DNA of 61,475 bases from CANQBR01 sp964641395 (GTDB taxonomy: Bacteria > Bacillota > Negativicutes > Acidaminococcales > Acidaminococcaceae), in assembly GCA_964641395.1 (NCBI GenBank), contig CAZXKQ010000009.1, positions 1 through 61,475 on the forward strand, in the 5' to 3' direction. Both the position numbers and the translations under genes were made by a program. This document shows positions 33,053-40,225 of the stretch, one piece after another (position 1 is the stretch's first letter; every line of letters begins with the position of its first letter). The notes under the pieces are model-generated. The model had not been told where the DNA came from, searched no databases, and saw only the letters and a list, made by a program, of their open reading frames with translations.

Positions 33053-33230
33053 AAAGCTCACCAGCACTTAGAAAAAATAGATCTGTCGGATCGAAGCAAT
33101 GGTAGTTCTCGTCTTTCAGAGTTACCGTAATATCAGGATAAACAGTTTTACCATGTAGCACTAGAAACGTCCATTTTGCAGAAAAGTTTCTTGACTTGGA
33201 GCCCGCTTCAAGGGCTAAACTAGTGGTGGG
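33053..33230 (-). pseudogene. possible remnant of a transferred gene on the minus strand
   Basis: Between the reductase gene and the next promoter the minus strand stays open from a stop at 33233-33231 down into the reductase gene. It reads as plausible protein, for example KTVYPDITVTLKDEN and YHCFDPTDLFF. There is no good start or ribosome site, and no homology is recognised. The stretch is AT-richer than its surroundings, so the open frame may be chance. Confidence 0.2.
33191..33221 (+). promoter_or_regulatory. MerR-family type promoter/operator
   Basis: TTGACT (33191-33196) and TAAACT (33216-33221) have a 19-base spacer, the over-long spacing used by MerR-type activators. The spacer region holds the inverted repeat CTTGGAGC-CC-GCTTCAAG (33195-33212, one mismatch), which resembles NmlR/AdhR-class sites. 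It may add a regulated start for the small membrane protein pair. No MerR gene is in the window. Confidence 0.5.
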
Positions 33231-33246
33231 TCAGATCCCTGGGCTA

Positions 33247-33276
33247 TTGACAGTTGGGGGAGGGCTACCGTATAAT
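33247..33276 (+). promoter_or_regulatory. strong sigma-A promoter
   Basis: TTGACA (33247-33252), 18-base spacer, TATAAT (33271-33276), both perfect hexamers. It lies about 45 bases before the gene at 33322. Confidence 0.85.
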
Positions 33277-33321
33277 CTAAGTACAGATAAGGAAACCATT
33301 TAGCTCTAAGGAGGTTGTATT

Positions 33322-33696
33322 ATGGCTTGTTTCATCGTTCCGGTAACTGAGGCCATCGTAACCACTACCGCCGCCCACTACCTGCGGGCTAAAGAGGCTA
33401 AGAGCGGCTCCACAGAGGGCAGGCTGCCCTTCAGCCGCAAACTGGGCTGGCTGAACAAGATGCTGTGGGGCGGCAGCGCCCTGTTGGCCTTTGAGCATGT
33501 GTGGCACGGAGAGGTGGCTCCCTTCTTCCCCTTCTTGACCGCCATGGGCACAGAGGAGGGCACCGCCGCCATGTTGCAGGAGATGGGCACCGCCGGGGTG
33601 GCTATGGCCCTGCTGGTGACTGCCGTATGGGCTGTGATGGTAGTAGTGGCCGGCGCCCTGGAGAAGGCTCCTGCTGCTAAGGAGACTACGCTATGA
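33322..33696 (+). CDS. small membrane protein, unknown
   Basis: A 124-residue protein with two or three hydrophobic segments (start region CFIVPVTEAIVTTTAAHY; AVSMALL-like segment GVAMALLVTAVWAVMVVVAG near 93-112). A conserved-looking core KLGWLNKMLWGGSALLAFEH lies in the middle. I do not recognise the family. AAGGAGG precedes the ATG. It overlaps the next gene by four bases (ATGA) and is driven by a near-perfect promoter, so it is probably well expressed. Confidence 0.7.
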   Translation: MACFIVPVTEAIVTTTAAHYLRAKEAKSGSTEGRLPFSRKLGWLNKMLWGGSALLAFEHVWHGEVAPFFPFLTAMGTEEGTAAMLQEMGTAGVAMALLVTAVWAVMVVVAGALEKAPAAKETTL

Positions 33697-34004
33697 CCCT
33701 GCTCTTGGCAGCCCTGGCCGCAGTGGCAGCCACCGTGCTCTGGTACGAGGTGGACGGGAGCAACAGGCAGCGCCTGGGCACCCTGGCCCTGATGTACTGG
33801 GGGGCCACCCTGATGTGGCTGGTGGATGCAGTCTTTGAATACTGGGAGGCAGGGGCGTCCTACTTCCAGCCCGAGCCCTCGGCCCTGCTGAATGACGGCT
33901 TCCTCGGCCTGTCGGTCATCGCCCTAGGGCTGATTATCTGGCTGTCCCTGTTGTTGGCAGCCGACCCTAAGGGGGTGCTGCGGCAGCTGCTGAAGGGCGC
34001 CTAG
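33693..34004 (+). CDS. small membrane protein, partner of the preceding gene
   Basis: A 103-residue protein with about three membrane segments (LLLAALAAVAATVLWY, LALMYWGATLMWLVDAVF, LSVIALGLIIWLSLLLA). The family is not recognised. The ATGA overlap with the upstream gene and a terminator just downstream define a two-gene operon, so the two products may form one small membrane complex. Confidence 0.7.
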   Translation: MTLLLAALAAVAATVLWYEVDGSNRQRLGTLALMYWGATLMWLVDAVFEYWEAGASYFQPEPSALLNDGFLGLSVIALGLIIWLSLLLAADPKGVLRQLLKGA

Positions 34005-34038
34005 GCCCTGCCGTGCCGCTGAGTATAACAGTTTGCGT

Positions 34039-34064
34039 GGGGGACGGTGAGTCCCCCTCTTTTT
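34039..34064 (+). terminator. terminator of the small membrane protein pair
   Basis: GGGGGAC (34039-34045) pairs with GTCCCCC (34051-34057), loop GGTGA, followed by TCTTTTT. Confidence 0.85.
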
Positions 34065-34071
34065 CACGCCT

Positions 34072-34752
34072 ATGGACTACGGAGAAGTATGCAGGGCCCG
34101 CTTCCTGGCCAGGCCCAACCGCTTCATCGCCACGGTAGAGCTAGGGGGTAGGGAGCTGACGGTGCACGTGAAAAACACCGGCCGCTGCCGGGAATTGCTG
34201 CTGCCCGGGGCCACCGTCTACCTTGCCAAGGGCAGGGGGCCGGGGCGGAAGACGGCTTATGACCTGGTGGCGGTAGAGAAGGGCGGCCTCTTAATCAATA
34301 TGGATGCCCAGGCCCCCAACCAAGTGGTGGCAGAATACCTGCAGGGAGGAAGGGTGTCTCCGCCCCTGCTAGGGTTTAGGCGGGAATACGCCTACGGCGG
34401 TTCCCGGCTGGACTTCTGCCTGGCCACAGAGGCCGGCCCCTACCTGCTAGAAGTGAAGGGGGTAACCCTGGAGGCAGAGGGGACGGCCCTCTTCCCCGAT
34501 GCCCCTACGGCCAGAGGGGCCAAACACCTGAAGGAGTTGCGCCAGAGCCTGCAGGAGGGTTACCGGGCCGGGCTGCTCTTCGTCCTCCAGTTTGCCGGCG
34601 CCCGCTACTTCACCCCCAACCGGGCCACGGATCCTGTCTTTGCCGCAGCCCTGCAAGAGGCGGCGGCGGCCGGGGTGGAGGTGAGGGCGGCGGAGTGCGC
34701 CGTCACCCCTGGCAGCATGGTGCTGGGCGGGGAGGTGGAGGTGAGGCTGTAG
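34072..34752 (+). CDS. sfsA: SfsA family protein (sugar fermentation stimulation / nuclease-like)
   Basis: A 226-residue SfsA. Features are the N-terminal OB-like segment FIATVELGGRELTVHVKNTGRC and a PD-(D/E)XK-like core: SRLDFCL, then YLLEVKGVTLE, and PDAPTARGAKHLKEL. SfsA was named for maltose metabolism in E. coli, and its fold suggests a nuclease; its true role is unclear. The gene starts eight bases after the previous terminator's T tract, so a promoter is not obvious. A bidirectional terminator follows. Confidence 0.92.
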   Translation: MDYGEVCRARFLARPNRFIATVELGGRELTVHVKNTGRCRELLLPGATVYLAKGRGPGRKTAYDLVAVEKGGLLINMDAQAPNQVVAEYLQGGRVSPPLLGFRREYAYGGSRLDFCLATEAGPYLLEVKGVTLEAEGTALFPDAPTARGAKHLKELRQSLQEGYRAGLLFVLQFAGARYFTPNRATDPVFAAALQEAAAAGVEVRAAECAVTPGSMVLGGEVEVRL

Positions 34753-34784
34753 CCGCCGAGCCTAGCCAGTCAGCAGCAAAAAAA

Positions 34785-34817
34785 GGCCCAGGCTCACCGC
34801 CTAGGCCGTTCTTTTTT
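34785..34817 (+). terminator. bidirectional terminator between convergent genes
   Basis: GGCCCAGGC (34785-34793) pairs with GCCTAGGCC (34799-34807, one mismatch). T-rich DNA follows on the plus strand and an A run (34778-34784) precedes it, so it can serve sfsA and the minus-strand gene. Confidence 0.8.
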
Positions 34818-34838
34818 AGGGTTGGCTGAGGGCCGCCC

Positions 34839-35627
34839 TTATTTGATATACTGTTCCTCCAGCTTGGCCAGGGTGCCGTCCAGCTCCTTCTCCTCCATGA
34901 AGAAGTTGACGAAGTTCAGGAAGTCTTGCTCCCCCTGCTTCATCATGATGCCGAACTGGTTCTTGGTGAAGGGGGCGTCGATGAGGGGGGCGGCTAAGCG
35001 GGGATCGTCCTTCACATAGCGGCGGGCCTCCATGGTCTCGGTGATCATAACGTCAGCCTTGCCTTCGGCTACCAGGCCGGGGATCTCGGCGTTCTGCTCA
35101 TGGGAGAGGTGGGTGCTGTTAGGCAGGTTGCTGACGGCGAACTTCTCGTTGGTGCCGCCAGGGTTGGTCATAACTCGGACGCTGCTCTTGTTCAGATCTG
35201 CCTCAGACTTGAACTTTTTAGCGTCAGCCTTGCGGCAGAGGATGGTCTTGCCGAACACCAGGTAGCCCTTGGACATGCTGAGGATCTTCTCCCGGGCGAA
35301 GGTGCGGGTGATGCCGCACATGGCGATGTCGAACTTGCCGGCCAGGGTGTCGTTCTGCAGTTCCCGCCAGGTGGTAGGCACATACTCTACCTTTACCCCC
35401 AGGGCCTGGCCGAGGAGTTCGCAGACGGCGGTGTCAAAGCCTTCGTAGGCGCCGGTCTCCTTGTTCAGGTAGCTCATAGGCTTATAATCGCCGGTGGTGC
35501 CCACCTTCAGCACGCCGGCGGCCTGGATGTCTTCCAACTTGCCTGCTTCAACGCTGCCAGGCAGGCTGCTGAGGCCCAGGACCAGGGCGGCTAGCAGGGT
35601 GCCGGCCAGGATGCTTTTCATCTTCAT
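34839..35627 (-). CDS. periplasmic solute-binding-fold protein, cyclohexadienyl dehydratase-like
   Basis: A 262-residue exported protein with a cleavable-looking signal (about 1-28, ending SVEA) and the SBP_bac_3 fold (GVLKVGTTGDYKPMSY, FDIAMCGITRTFAREK). Two segments, TNPGGTNEKFA (154-164) and MITETMEAR (194-202), resemble periplasmic cyclohexadienyl dehydratase (PheC), which evolved from amino-acid binding proteins; the glutamate in the second segment lies where PheC is catalytic as I recall it. No permease or ATPase gene is adjacent, which would fit an enzyme. An ordinary amino-acid binding protein remains possible. An AGAAGGGAAG site precedes the ATG. Confidence 0.75.
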   Translation of the reverse strand: MKMKSILAGTLLAALVLGLSSLPGSVEAGKLEDIQAAGVLKVGTTGDYKPMSYLNKETGAYEGFDTAVCELLGQALGVKVEYVPTTWRELQNDTLAGKFDIAMCGITRTFAREKILSMSKGYLVFGKTILCRKADAKKFKSEADLNKSSVRVMTNPGGTNEKFAVSNLPNSTHLSHEQNAEIPGLVAEGKADVMITETMEARRYVKDDPRLAAPLIDAPFTKNQFGIMMKQGEQDFLNFVNFFMEEKELDGTLAKLEEQYIK

Positions 35628-35677
35628 ACTACCAAACTTCCCTTCTACTTTAAAAGTAATAAAATAAGGCTAGCTTC

Positions 35678-35683
35678 ATTATA
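35678..35683 (-). promoter_or_regulatory. -10 element for the periplasmic protein gene
   Basis: TATAAT on the minus strand about 50 bases upstream of the start at 35627. The -35 region is weak. Confidence 0.45.
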
Positions 35684-35758
35684 CACTGTCCCGCCCTGTT
35701 TGTATAGGCGAAGGGGAGGGGAAAAGGAGGGGAGGGGGCTAATTTTTGCAAAAAAGAT

Positions 35759-35788
35759 TTGACAAAGCCTCGGGGCCTATGTTAAGAT
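35759..35788 (+). promoter_or_regulatory. infC: promoter of infC-rpmI-rplT
   Basis: TTGACA (35759-35764), 18-base spacer, TAAGAT (35783-35788). It lies just before the structured leader. Confidence 0.7.
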
Positions 35789-35794
35789 GGACGG

Positions 35795-35903
35795 GTAACA
35801 AAGCAGAAGCACCCGCTTCTCACCTTGCGGTCCTCACTCGACAGGGTTGATATTGGTCCTTTAAGCGGGTGGAGTGCGTCTGCCCGCTGTTTTACTTTGT
35901 TAC
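35795..35903 (+). ncRNA. L20-type ribosomal protein leader (infC leader)
   Basis: The untranslated leader before infC folds into a closed domain. GTAACAAAG (35795-35803) pairs perfectly with CTTTGTTAC (35895-35903), and inside it ACCCGCTT (35811-35818) pairs with AAGCGGGT (35863-35870). Bacillota infC-rpmI-rplT operons are controlled by such leaders, where free L20 represses the operon. The match to the L20 leader class is by position and architecture. Confidence 0.7.
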
Positions 35904-35940
35904 AGACAGTACAGGGCCTTGGGCCTGGAGGTGAATTGTT

Positions 35941-36459
35941 ATAAGCAAAGAAAGCTTGCGTATCAACGAGAACATACGCGCACGGGAAGTCCGGGTCATC
36001 GCCGCCAACGGTCAGCAGCTGGGGATTATGTCTAGCTGGGATGCTCTGCAGGCAGCCCAGGAGGCCCATCTGGACCTGGTGGAGATCGCACCAACCGCCA
36101 AGCCCCCTGTGTGTCGGATCATGGATTTTGGCAAGTATCGCTATGAGCAGCAAAAGAGGGAGAAGGAAGCCCGCAAGAAGCAGAAGACCTTCGACCTGAA
36201 AGAGGTAAAGCTTCGTCCTGGCATTGAAGACCATGACTTTGAAGTGAAGTTTAAGAACGCTTTACGCTTTCTGCAGGATGGCGACAAGGTCAAAGTAACC
36301 ATCATGTTCCGGGGGCGCGAGCTGTCCCATCCTGAACTGGGCCAGGTGCTATTGCAAAAGATGGCCGAACAGCTCAAGGCGAACGCCATAGTGGAAAAGC
36401 AGCCGAAACTGGAAGGCAAGAACATGACCATGGTCTTGTTTCCCAAGGCCGCTAAGTAA
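35941..36459 (+). CDS. infC: translation initiation factor IF-3, AUA start
   Basis: A 172-residue IF-3, which prevents early subunit joining and checks the start codon. The N-domain has LRINENIRAREVRVI and the C-domain LRPGIEDHDFEVKFK. The only codon at the right distance (9 bases) from the Shine-Dalgarno GGAGG (35927-35931) is ATA at 35941, giving ISKESLRINEN, which matches IF-3 N-termini. The next candidate, TTG 35956, is 24 bases away. Rare start codons in infC are known and let IF-3 repress its own translation. It is first in infC-rpmI-rplT, behind the L20-type leader. Confidence 0.93.
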   Translation: MSKESLRINENIRAREVRVIAANGQQLGIMSSWDALQAAQEAHLDLVEIAPTAKPPVCRIMDFGKYRYEQQKREKEARKKQKTFDLKEVKLRPGIEDHDFEVKFKNALRFLQDGDKVKVTIMFRGRELSHPELGQVLLQKMAEQLKANAIVEKQPKLEGKNMTMVLFPKAAK

Positions 36460-36530
36460 GTAAGGAGGGGCCGGCCCCTGGGGGGAGCGGCCCTAGCCCC
36501 CTGCCAGGGGGCAGAAAAGGAGGAATAGTC

Positions 36531-36728
36531 ATGCCTAAGATGAAGACCCGCAGAAGTGCGGCTAAACGTTTTAAAAAGACCGCTTCTGGCCAATTTAAAC
36601 ATTTTAAAAACTTCAAGAGCCACATCCTGGAGCACAAGTCTCCCAAGCGGAAACGGAACCTGCGCAAGGCTGCTTTGGTAGCCAAGGCCGATTACGAGCA
36701 CGTTAAAAAGATGTTGCCCTATGCTTAA
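36531..36728 (+). CDS. rpmI: 50S ribosomal protein bL35
   Basis: A 65-residue bL35 with the conserved start PKMKTRRSAAKRFK and the segment LEHKSPKRKRNLRK. It is very basic and of normal length. AAAGGAGG lies before the ATG. The 71-base spacer from infC contains a GC-rich hairpin (around 36474-36507) without a T tract. Confidence 0.97.
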   Translation: MPKMKTRRSAAKRFKKTASGQFKHFKNFKSHILEHKSPKRKRNLRKAALVAKADYEHVKKMLPYA

Positions 36729-36751
36729 GGAGTCAGAGGAGGGATTGAACC

Positions 36752-37105
36752 ATGGCAAGAATTAAAGTGGGCGTCACCGCCCATCGTCGTCATAAACATA
36801 TACTAAAACTGGCCAAGGGCTACAGAGGGGCCAAGAGCAAGCAGTTCAAGAAGGCTAACGAGACCGTTATGAAGGCCCTCTACTACGCCCGCCGGGACAG
36901 GAGGGCCAAGAAGAGGGAGTTCCGCCGTCTGTGGATCGCCCGCATCAACGCCGCTACCAGGGCTAACGGCCTCAGCTACAGCCGCTTCATCTGCGGCCTG
37001 AGCAAGGCAGGCATCAGCCTGAACCGGAAGGTGCTGGCCGACATGGCCATCTTCGACGCCGCCGCCTTCAGCAAGCTGGTAGAGGCTGCCAAGGCCGCCC
37101 TCTAA
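36752..37105 (+). CDS. rplT: 50S ribosomal protein bL20
   Basis: A 117-residue bL20 with ARIKVGVTAHRRHKHILKLA at the start, the KGYRGAKSKQFKKANE segment and a normal C-domain (SRFICGLSKAGISLNRK). It binds 23S rRNA early in assembly and is the expected repressor that binds the leader. GAGGAGG precedes the ATG. A terminator follows. Confidence 0.97.
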   Translation: MARIKVGVTAHRRHKHILKLAKGYRGAKSKQFKKANETVMKALYYARRDRRAKKREFRRLWIARINAATRANGLSYSRFICGLSKAGISLNRKVLADMAIFDAAAFSKLVEAAKAAL

Positions 37106-37123
37106 GTTAAAACCGACAAGGCA

Positions 37124-37153
37124 GCAGCCAGGCTGAGAGGCCTGGCTGCTTTA
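37124..37153 (+). terminator. terminator after rplT
   Basis: GCAGCCAGGC (37124-37133) pairs perfectly with GCCTGGCTGC (37140-37149), followed by TTTA. Confidence 0.8.
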
Positions 37154-37187
37154 CTCTTGCTGGAAAGGCCCCGGTTCATAAACCAAG

Positions 37188-37230
37188 GAAAACACCTCTG
37201 CAGACAGGCAGGTTCCTGTTGCAGAGGTGT
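37188..37230 (-). terminator. terminator of the pot operon
   Basis: A 10-base perfect stem (37192-37201 with 37221-37230) with inner ACAGG/CCTGT pairing; on the minus strand it is followed by TTTT (37188-37191). Confidence 0.75.
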
Positions 37231-37245
37231 AATTATTGTAGGGTT

Positions 37246-37476
37246 TCAGCGGCGGGAGCGCTTCCTGCCCTTGGCCTTGCCCCTGGGCTGGGGCCCAGCA
37301 GGGCTCTTGGGCTCCTGCCCTCCCTGGTTGAAACGGGGCTTAAGGTAGTCCCGGTAGAGGGCGTAGAGGAAGTTGGTGAGCCGATAGACCACGATGAGAG
37401 GCAGGATGGTCATACCCAGGATGACCAAGAGGCTTTCCCAGGTGGAGAGGCTGGCGAGGAAGGAGAGGTTGAACAT
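37246..37476 (-). CDS. small basic membrane protein downstream of potD
   Basis: A 76-residue protein with one membrane segment (LLVILGMTILPLIVVYRL, about 15-32) and a strongly basic tail ending GKAKGRKRSRR. No family is recognised. It starts 19 bases after the potD stop with a rather distant GGGAGG site and precedes the pot operon terminator, so it is probably the last gene of the operon. The topology suggests a cytoplasmic basic tail that could contact nucleic acid or acidic lipid. Confidence 0.5.
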   Translation of the reverse strand: MFNLSFLASLSTWESLLVILGMTILPLIVVYRLTNFLYALYRDYLKPRFNQGGQEPKSPAGPQPRGKAKGRKRSRR

Positions 37477-37494
37477 GGTGCTAGGCCGGCCTCC

Positions 37495-38556
37495 CTACTT
37501 GCCTGTCTTCAGCTCGGTCCAGTAGCGATCGTACATAGGCAGGGCCGGGCCGATGTCGGTGAGCCACTCCCCTAGGTCGATGGCCTCAGCGCCGATCTTC
37601 AGCATGGGGTCGTCCTTGTAGGCCTTGCTGTGGTAGGGGGCGGCCTTCTCGTTAGGATCGTTGTAGCCGATGTACTCGTAGTTCTGGGCGCTGATCTGGG
37701 GGTCGTAGAGGAAGTTGATGAACTTTTGCGCCAGCTCCTTGTGCTTGGCCCCCTTGGGGATGGCCAGGGTGTCGGCCCAGATCACCGTGCCCTCCTTAGG
37801 CACCATGAAGGCCACATCCTTGTTCTCCTTGTAGACGAAGCTGGCATCTCCGCTCCAGATGGTGCCGATCCAGGCCTCTTCCGCGATGAATTTCTGCTTG
37901 ATGGTGTCCGTATCGAAGGCCAGCACGTGGGGGGCCAGGGTCTTGAGGTCCGCCACCGCCTCCTGCACCTGCTCCGGCTTGGTGCTGTTGTTAGAGTAGC
38001 CGTGCTTCTTCAGGGCCATGCCGATAACCTCCCTGTTGTCGTTGAGGAGGATGACCCGGCCCCTGTAGTCCGGCCGCCACAGGGCCGCCCAGTCCTGGGG
38101 AGGCTCCTTCACATACTTCTTATTGTAGATGATGCCGGTGATGCCCCAGGTGTAGACTACGCTGTGCTTGCCGCCAGGGTCGAAGGCGGGGCTCTGGAGG
38201 TGGCTGACGATGTTCTTAGTGTTAGGCAGGGCGGCCTTGTCCAGCTCTTCCAAGAGGTTCAGCTTCAGCATGGTGGCCACCATGTAGTCGGAGGGCTGGA
38301 TCACGTCGTACTGGGCGCCGCCAGCCTGGATCTTGGCCAGCAATTCTTCGTTATTGGCGAAGACGTCGTAGTTGATCTTGCAGTTATTGGCCTTCTCAAA
38401 CTTTTCGATAATGGCAGGGTCGAAGTTGTCCGCCCAGCTGTAGAGGTTCAGCACCTGGGGCTCCCCGGCGGCAGGGGCGGCCTGTTTGGAGTCGCCGCCG
38501 CAGCCTACCAGGGCCAGGGCCAGCAGGGTTAGGAGCAGGGTGAAGAGTTTTTTCAT
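37495..38556 (-). CDS. potD: spermidine/putrescine-binding lipoprotein PotD
   Basis: A 353-residue polyamine-binding protein of the PotABCD importer. The signal ends in a lipobox LALVGC, so it is a lipoprotein. The mature part begins with the family pattern LNLYSWADNFDPAIIEKFEK and has QPSDYMVATMLK. ATG 38556 is 8 bases after GGGAGG; the upstream GTG at 38565 overlaps that site. It lies last of the four transporter genes in the order potA-potB-potC-potD. Confidence 0.94.
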   Translation of the reverse strand: MKKLFTLLLTLLALALVGCGGDSKQAAPAAGEPQVLNLYSWADNFDPAIIEKFEKANNCKINYDVFANNEELLAKIQAGGAQYDVIQPSDYMVATMLKLNLLEELDKAALPNTKNIVSHLQSPAFDPGGKHSVVYTWGITGIIYNKKYVKEPPQDWAALWRPDYRGRVILLNDNREVIGMALKKHGYSNNSTKPEQVQEAVADLKTLAPHVLAFDTDTIKQKFIAEEAWIGTIWSGDASFVYKENKDVAFMVPKEGTVIWADTLAIPKGAKHKELAQKFINFLYDPQISAQNYEYIGYNDPNEKAAPYHSKAYKDDPMLKIGAEAIDLGEWLTDIGPALPMYDRYWTELKTGK

Positions 38557-38583
38557 GTGGAACACCTCCCTAAATAGGTAAAA

Positions 38584-39387
38584 TTATTTATCTATACGGG
38601 CAACCCGCTTTGCCTGGGAAGGCTGGATGAACTGGGCCAAAACTATGAGGGCTATGGTGGTGAGCATCATCAGGGTGGAGAGGGCGTTGATCTCCGGGGA
38701 GATGCCCCGCTTCACCATGGCGTAGATGTAGAGGGGCAGGGTGGTGGAGTTAGGCCCGGCCACGAAGAAGCTGATGATGAAGTCGTCGATGGAGAGGGTG
38801 AAGGCGATGAGGGCGCCGGCGATGATGCCAGGCATGGCCAGGGGCAGGGTGATGTAGCGGAAGGTCTGGTAGGGGGTGGCGTAGAGGTCTGCCGCCGCCG
38901 CCTCCAGCTCCGGCTCCATGCCCTCCAGGCGGCTGTTGACGGTGATGACCACGAAGGAGACGCAGAAGGTGATGTGGGCCAGGGTGAGGGAGATCTTCCC
39001 TAGGGGCACCGCGGTCTGGCTGAAAAGCACCAGCAGGGAGAGGCCCATGACGATTTCAGGGATGAGGATGGGCAGGTAGAGGAGGCCGTTGATCACCGCC
39101 TTGAAACGGTACTGATAGCGGTTCAGGGCCAGGGCTCCCAGGGTGCCTAGCACGGTGGAGGCCACGGTGGCGATGCAGGCCACCAGGAGGCTGTTAGAGA
39201 GGGCCTCCAGCACCCGCCTGTTGTTGAAGAGGGAGCTGTACCAGTTCAGGGTGAAGCCGCTCCACACGGCGTTGATGCGGCTCTCGTTGAAGGAGTAGAG
39301 GGCCAGGATCAGCAGGGGCAGGTAGAGGAAGGCCAGCACTGCCAGGGCGTAGGCGCAGAGGGCGTGGTTACGCCAGGTCTTGGGCAT
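38584..39387 (-). CDS. potC: polyamine ABC transporter permease PotC
   Basis: A 267-residue inner-membrane permease with about six membrane segments and the EAA loop that docks to the ATPase (ELEAAAADLYATPYQTFRYI). It starts at ATG 39387, 8 bases after AAGGAGG, and overlaps the end of potB by 20 bases. It ends 28 bases before potD. PotC pairs with PotB to form the channel. Confidence 0.93.
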   Translation of the reverse strand: MPKTWRNHALCAYALAVLAFLYLPLLILALYSFNESRINAVWSGFTLNWYSSLFNNRRVLEALSNSLLVACIATVASTVLGTLGALALNRYQYRFKAVINGLLYLPILIPEIVMGLSLLVLFSQTAVPLGKISLTLAHITFCVSFVVITVNSRLEGMEPELEAAAADLYATPYQTFRYITLPLAMPGIIAGALIAFTLSIDDFIISFFVAGPNSTTLPLYIYAMVKRGISPEINALSTLMMLTTIALIVLAQFIQPSQAKRVARIDK

Positions 39388-40225
39388 GGCTCTCACCTCC
39401 TTGACTCTTAGCTAGGGCCCTGTAGTAGAGGGTGATGAGCACCAGGGACAGCACCGCCAAGACGATGGAGAGGGCGCTGCCGAAGGGCCAGTCCCGGGCA
39501 GAGAGGAATTGGTTCTGGATTAGGTTGCCCACCAAGGCGGCCTTGGCCCCGCCCATCACGTCGGGCACGATGAACATGCCCAGGGAGGAGATGAAGACCA
39601 GGATGGTGCCCTCGGCGATGCCGGTCATAGTGAGGGGCAGGGTGATCTTGCGGAAGGCGGTGAAGGGGGTGGCCCCTAGGTCGTAGGCCGCCTCCAGCAG
39701 CCGCCGGTCCAGCTGCTCCAGGCTGACGTAGATGGGCAGCACCATGAAGGGCAGCAGGGCGTAGACCATGCCCACCATCACCGCCGTATCGTTGTAGAGC
39801 AGCTGCAAGGGAGTGGTGATGAGGCCCAGCTTCAGCAGCAGGGTGTTGAGCACTCCCTGGCTGCGGAGGATGATGACCCAGGCAAAGGAGCGGATCAGGA
39901 AGTTGATCCAGAAGGGGATCATCACCAGGATGAGGCCGGGCTGCTGCCACTTCTTAGGCAGCTGGGCGATGTAGTAGGCCAAGGGGTAGCCCAGGATGAT
40001 GGTGAGCACCGTGGTCAGCAGGGCCACCCAGAGGGTGTCTAGGAAGATGCGCAGGTAGAGAGGCTCAAAAAAGCGGGCGTAGTTGTCCAGGGTCCACTGG
40101 AAGATGACCTGGCCATAGGGGGTGCGGCTGGCAAAGGACACCACCACTACGATGAGCAGGGGGATGGCGAAGAAGATGCCCAGCCACAGCACCAGAGGGG
40201 CTACGAGTAGTTTGCCGTTCTTCAT
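39368..40225 (-). CDS. potB: polyamine ABC transporter permease PotB
   Basis: A 285-residue permease with about six membrane segments and an EAA loop (LLEAAYDLGATPFTAFRKI). The start MKNGKLLVAPLVLWLG at 40225 overlaps the potA stop in ATGA and has an AAGGTAAG site. The open frame extends 63 bases further upstream, but that part lies within potA and is unlikely to be used. Confidence 0.93.
   Translation of the reverse strand: MKNGKLLVAPLVLWLGIFFAIPLLIVVVVSFASRTPYGQVIFQWTLDNYARFFEPLYLRIFLDTLWVALLTTVLTIILGYPLAYYIAQLPKKWQQPGLILVMIPFWINFLIRSFAWVIILRSQGVLNTLLLKLGLITTPLQLLYNDTAVMVGMVYALLPFMVLPIYVSLEQLDRRLLEAAYDLGATPFTAFRKITLPLTMTGIAEGTILVFISSLGMFIVPDVMGGAKAALVGNLIQNQFLSARDWPFGSALSIVLAVLSLVLITLYYRALAKSQGGESHAQDLA

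Noticed and set aside
32367..33161. A 264-residue minus-strand frame antisense to the reductase gene
   Set aside because: Most of it is an antisense shadow of a clear coding gene. Only the intergenic end was kept, as a weak remnant candidate.
37219..37575. A plus-strand frame opposite the small membrane gene and the end of potD
   Set aside because: It is antisense to potD and has no motif; the minus-strand reading fits better.
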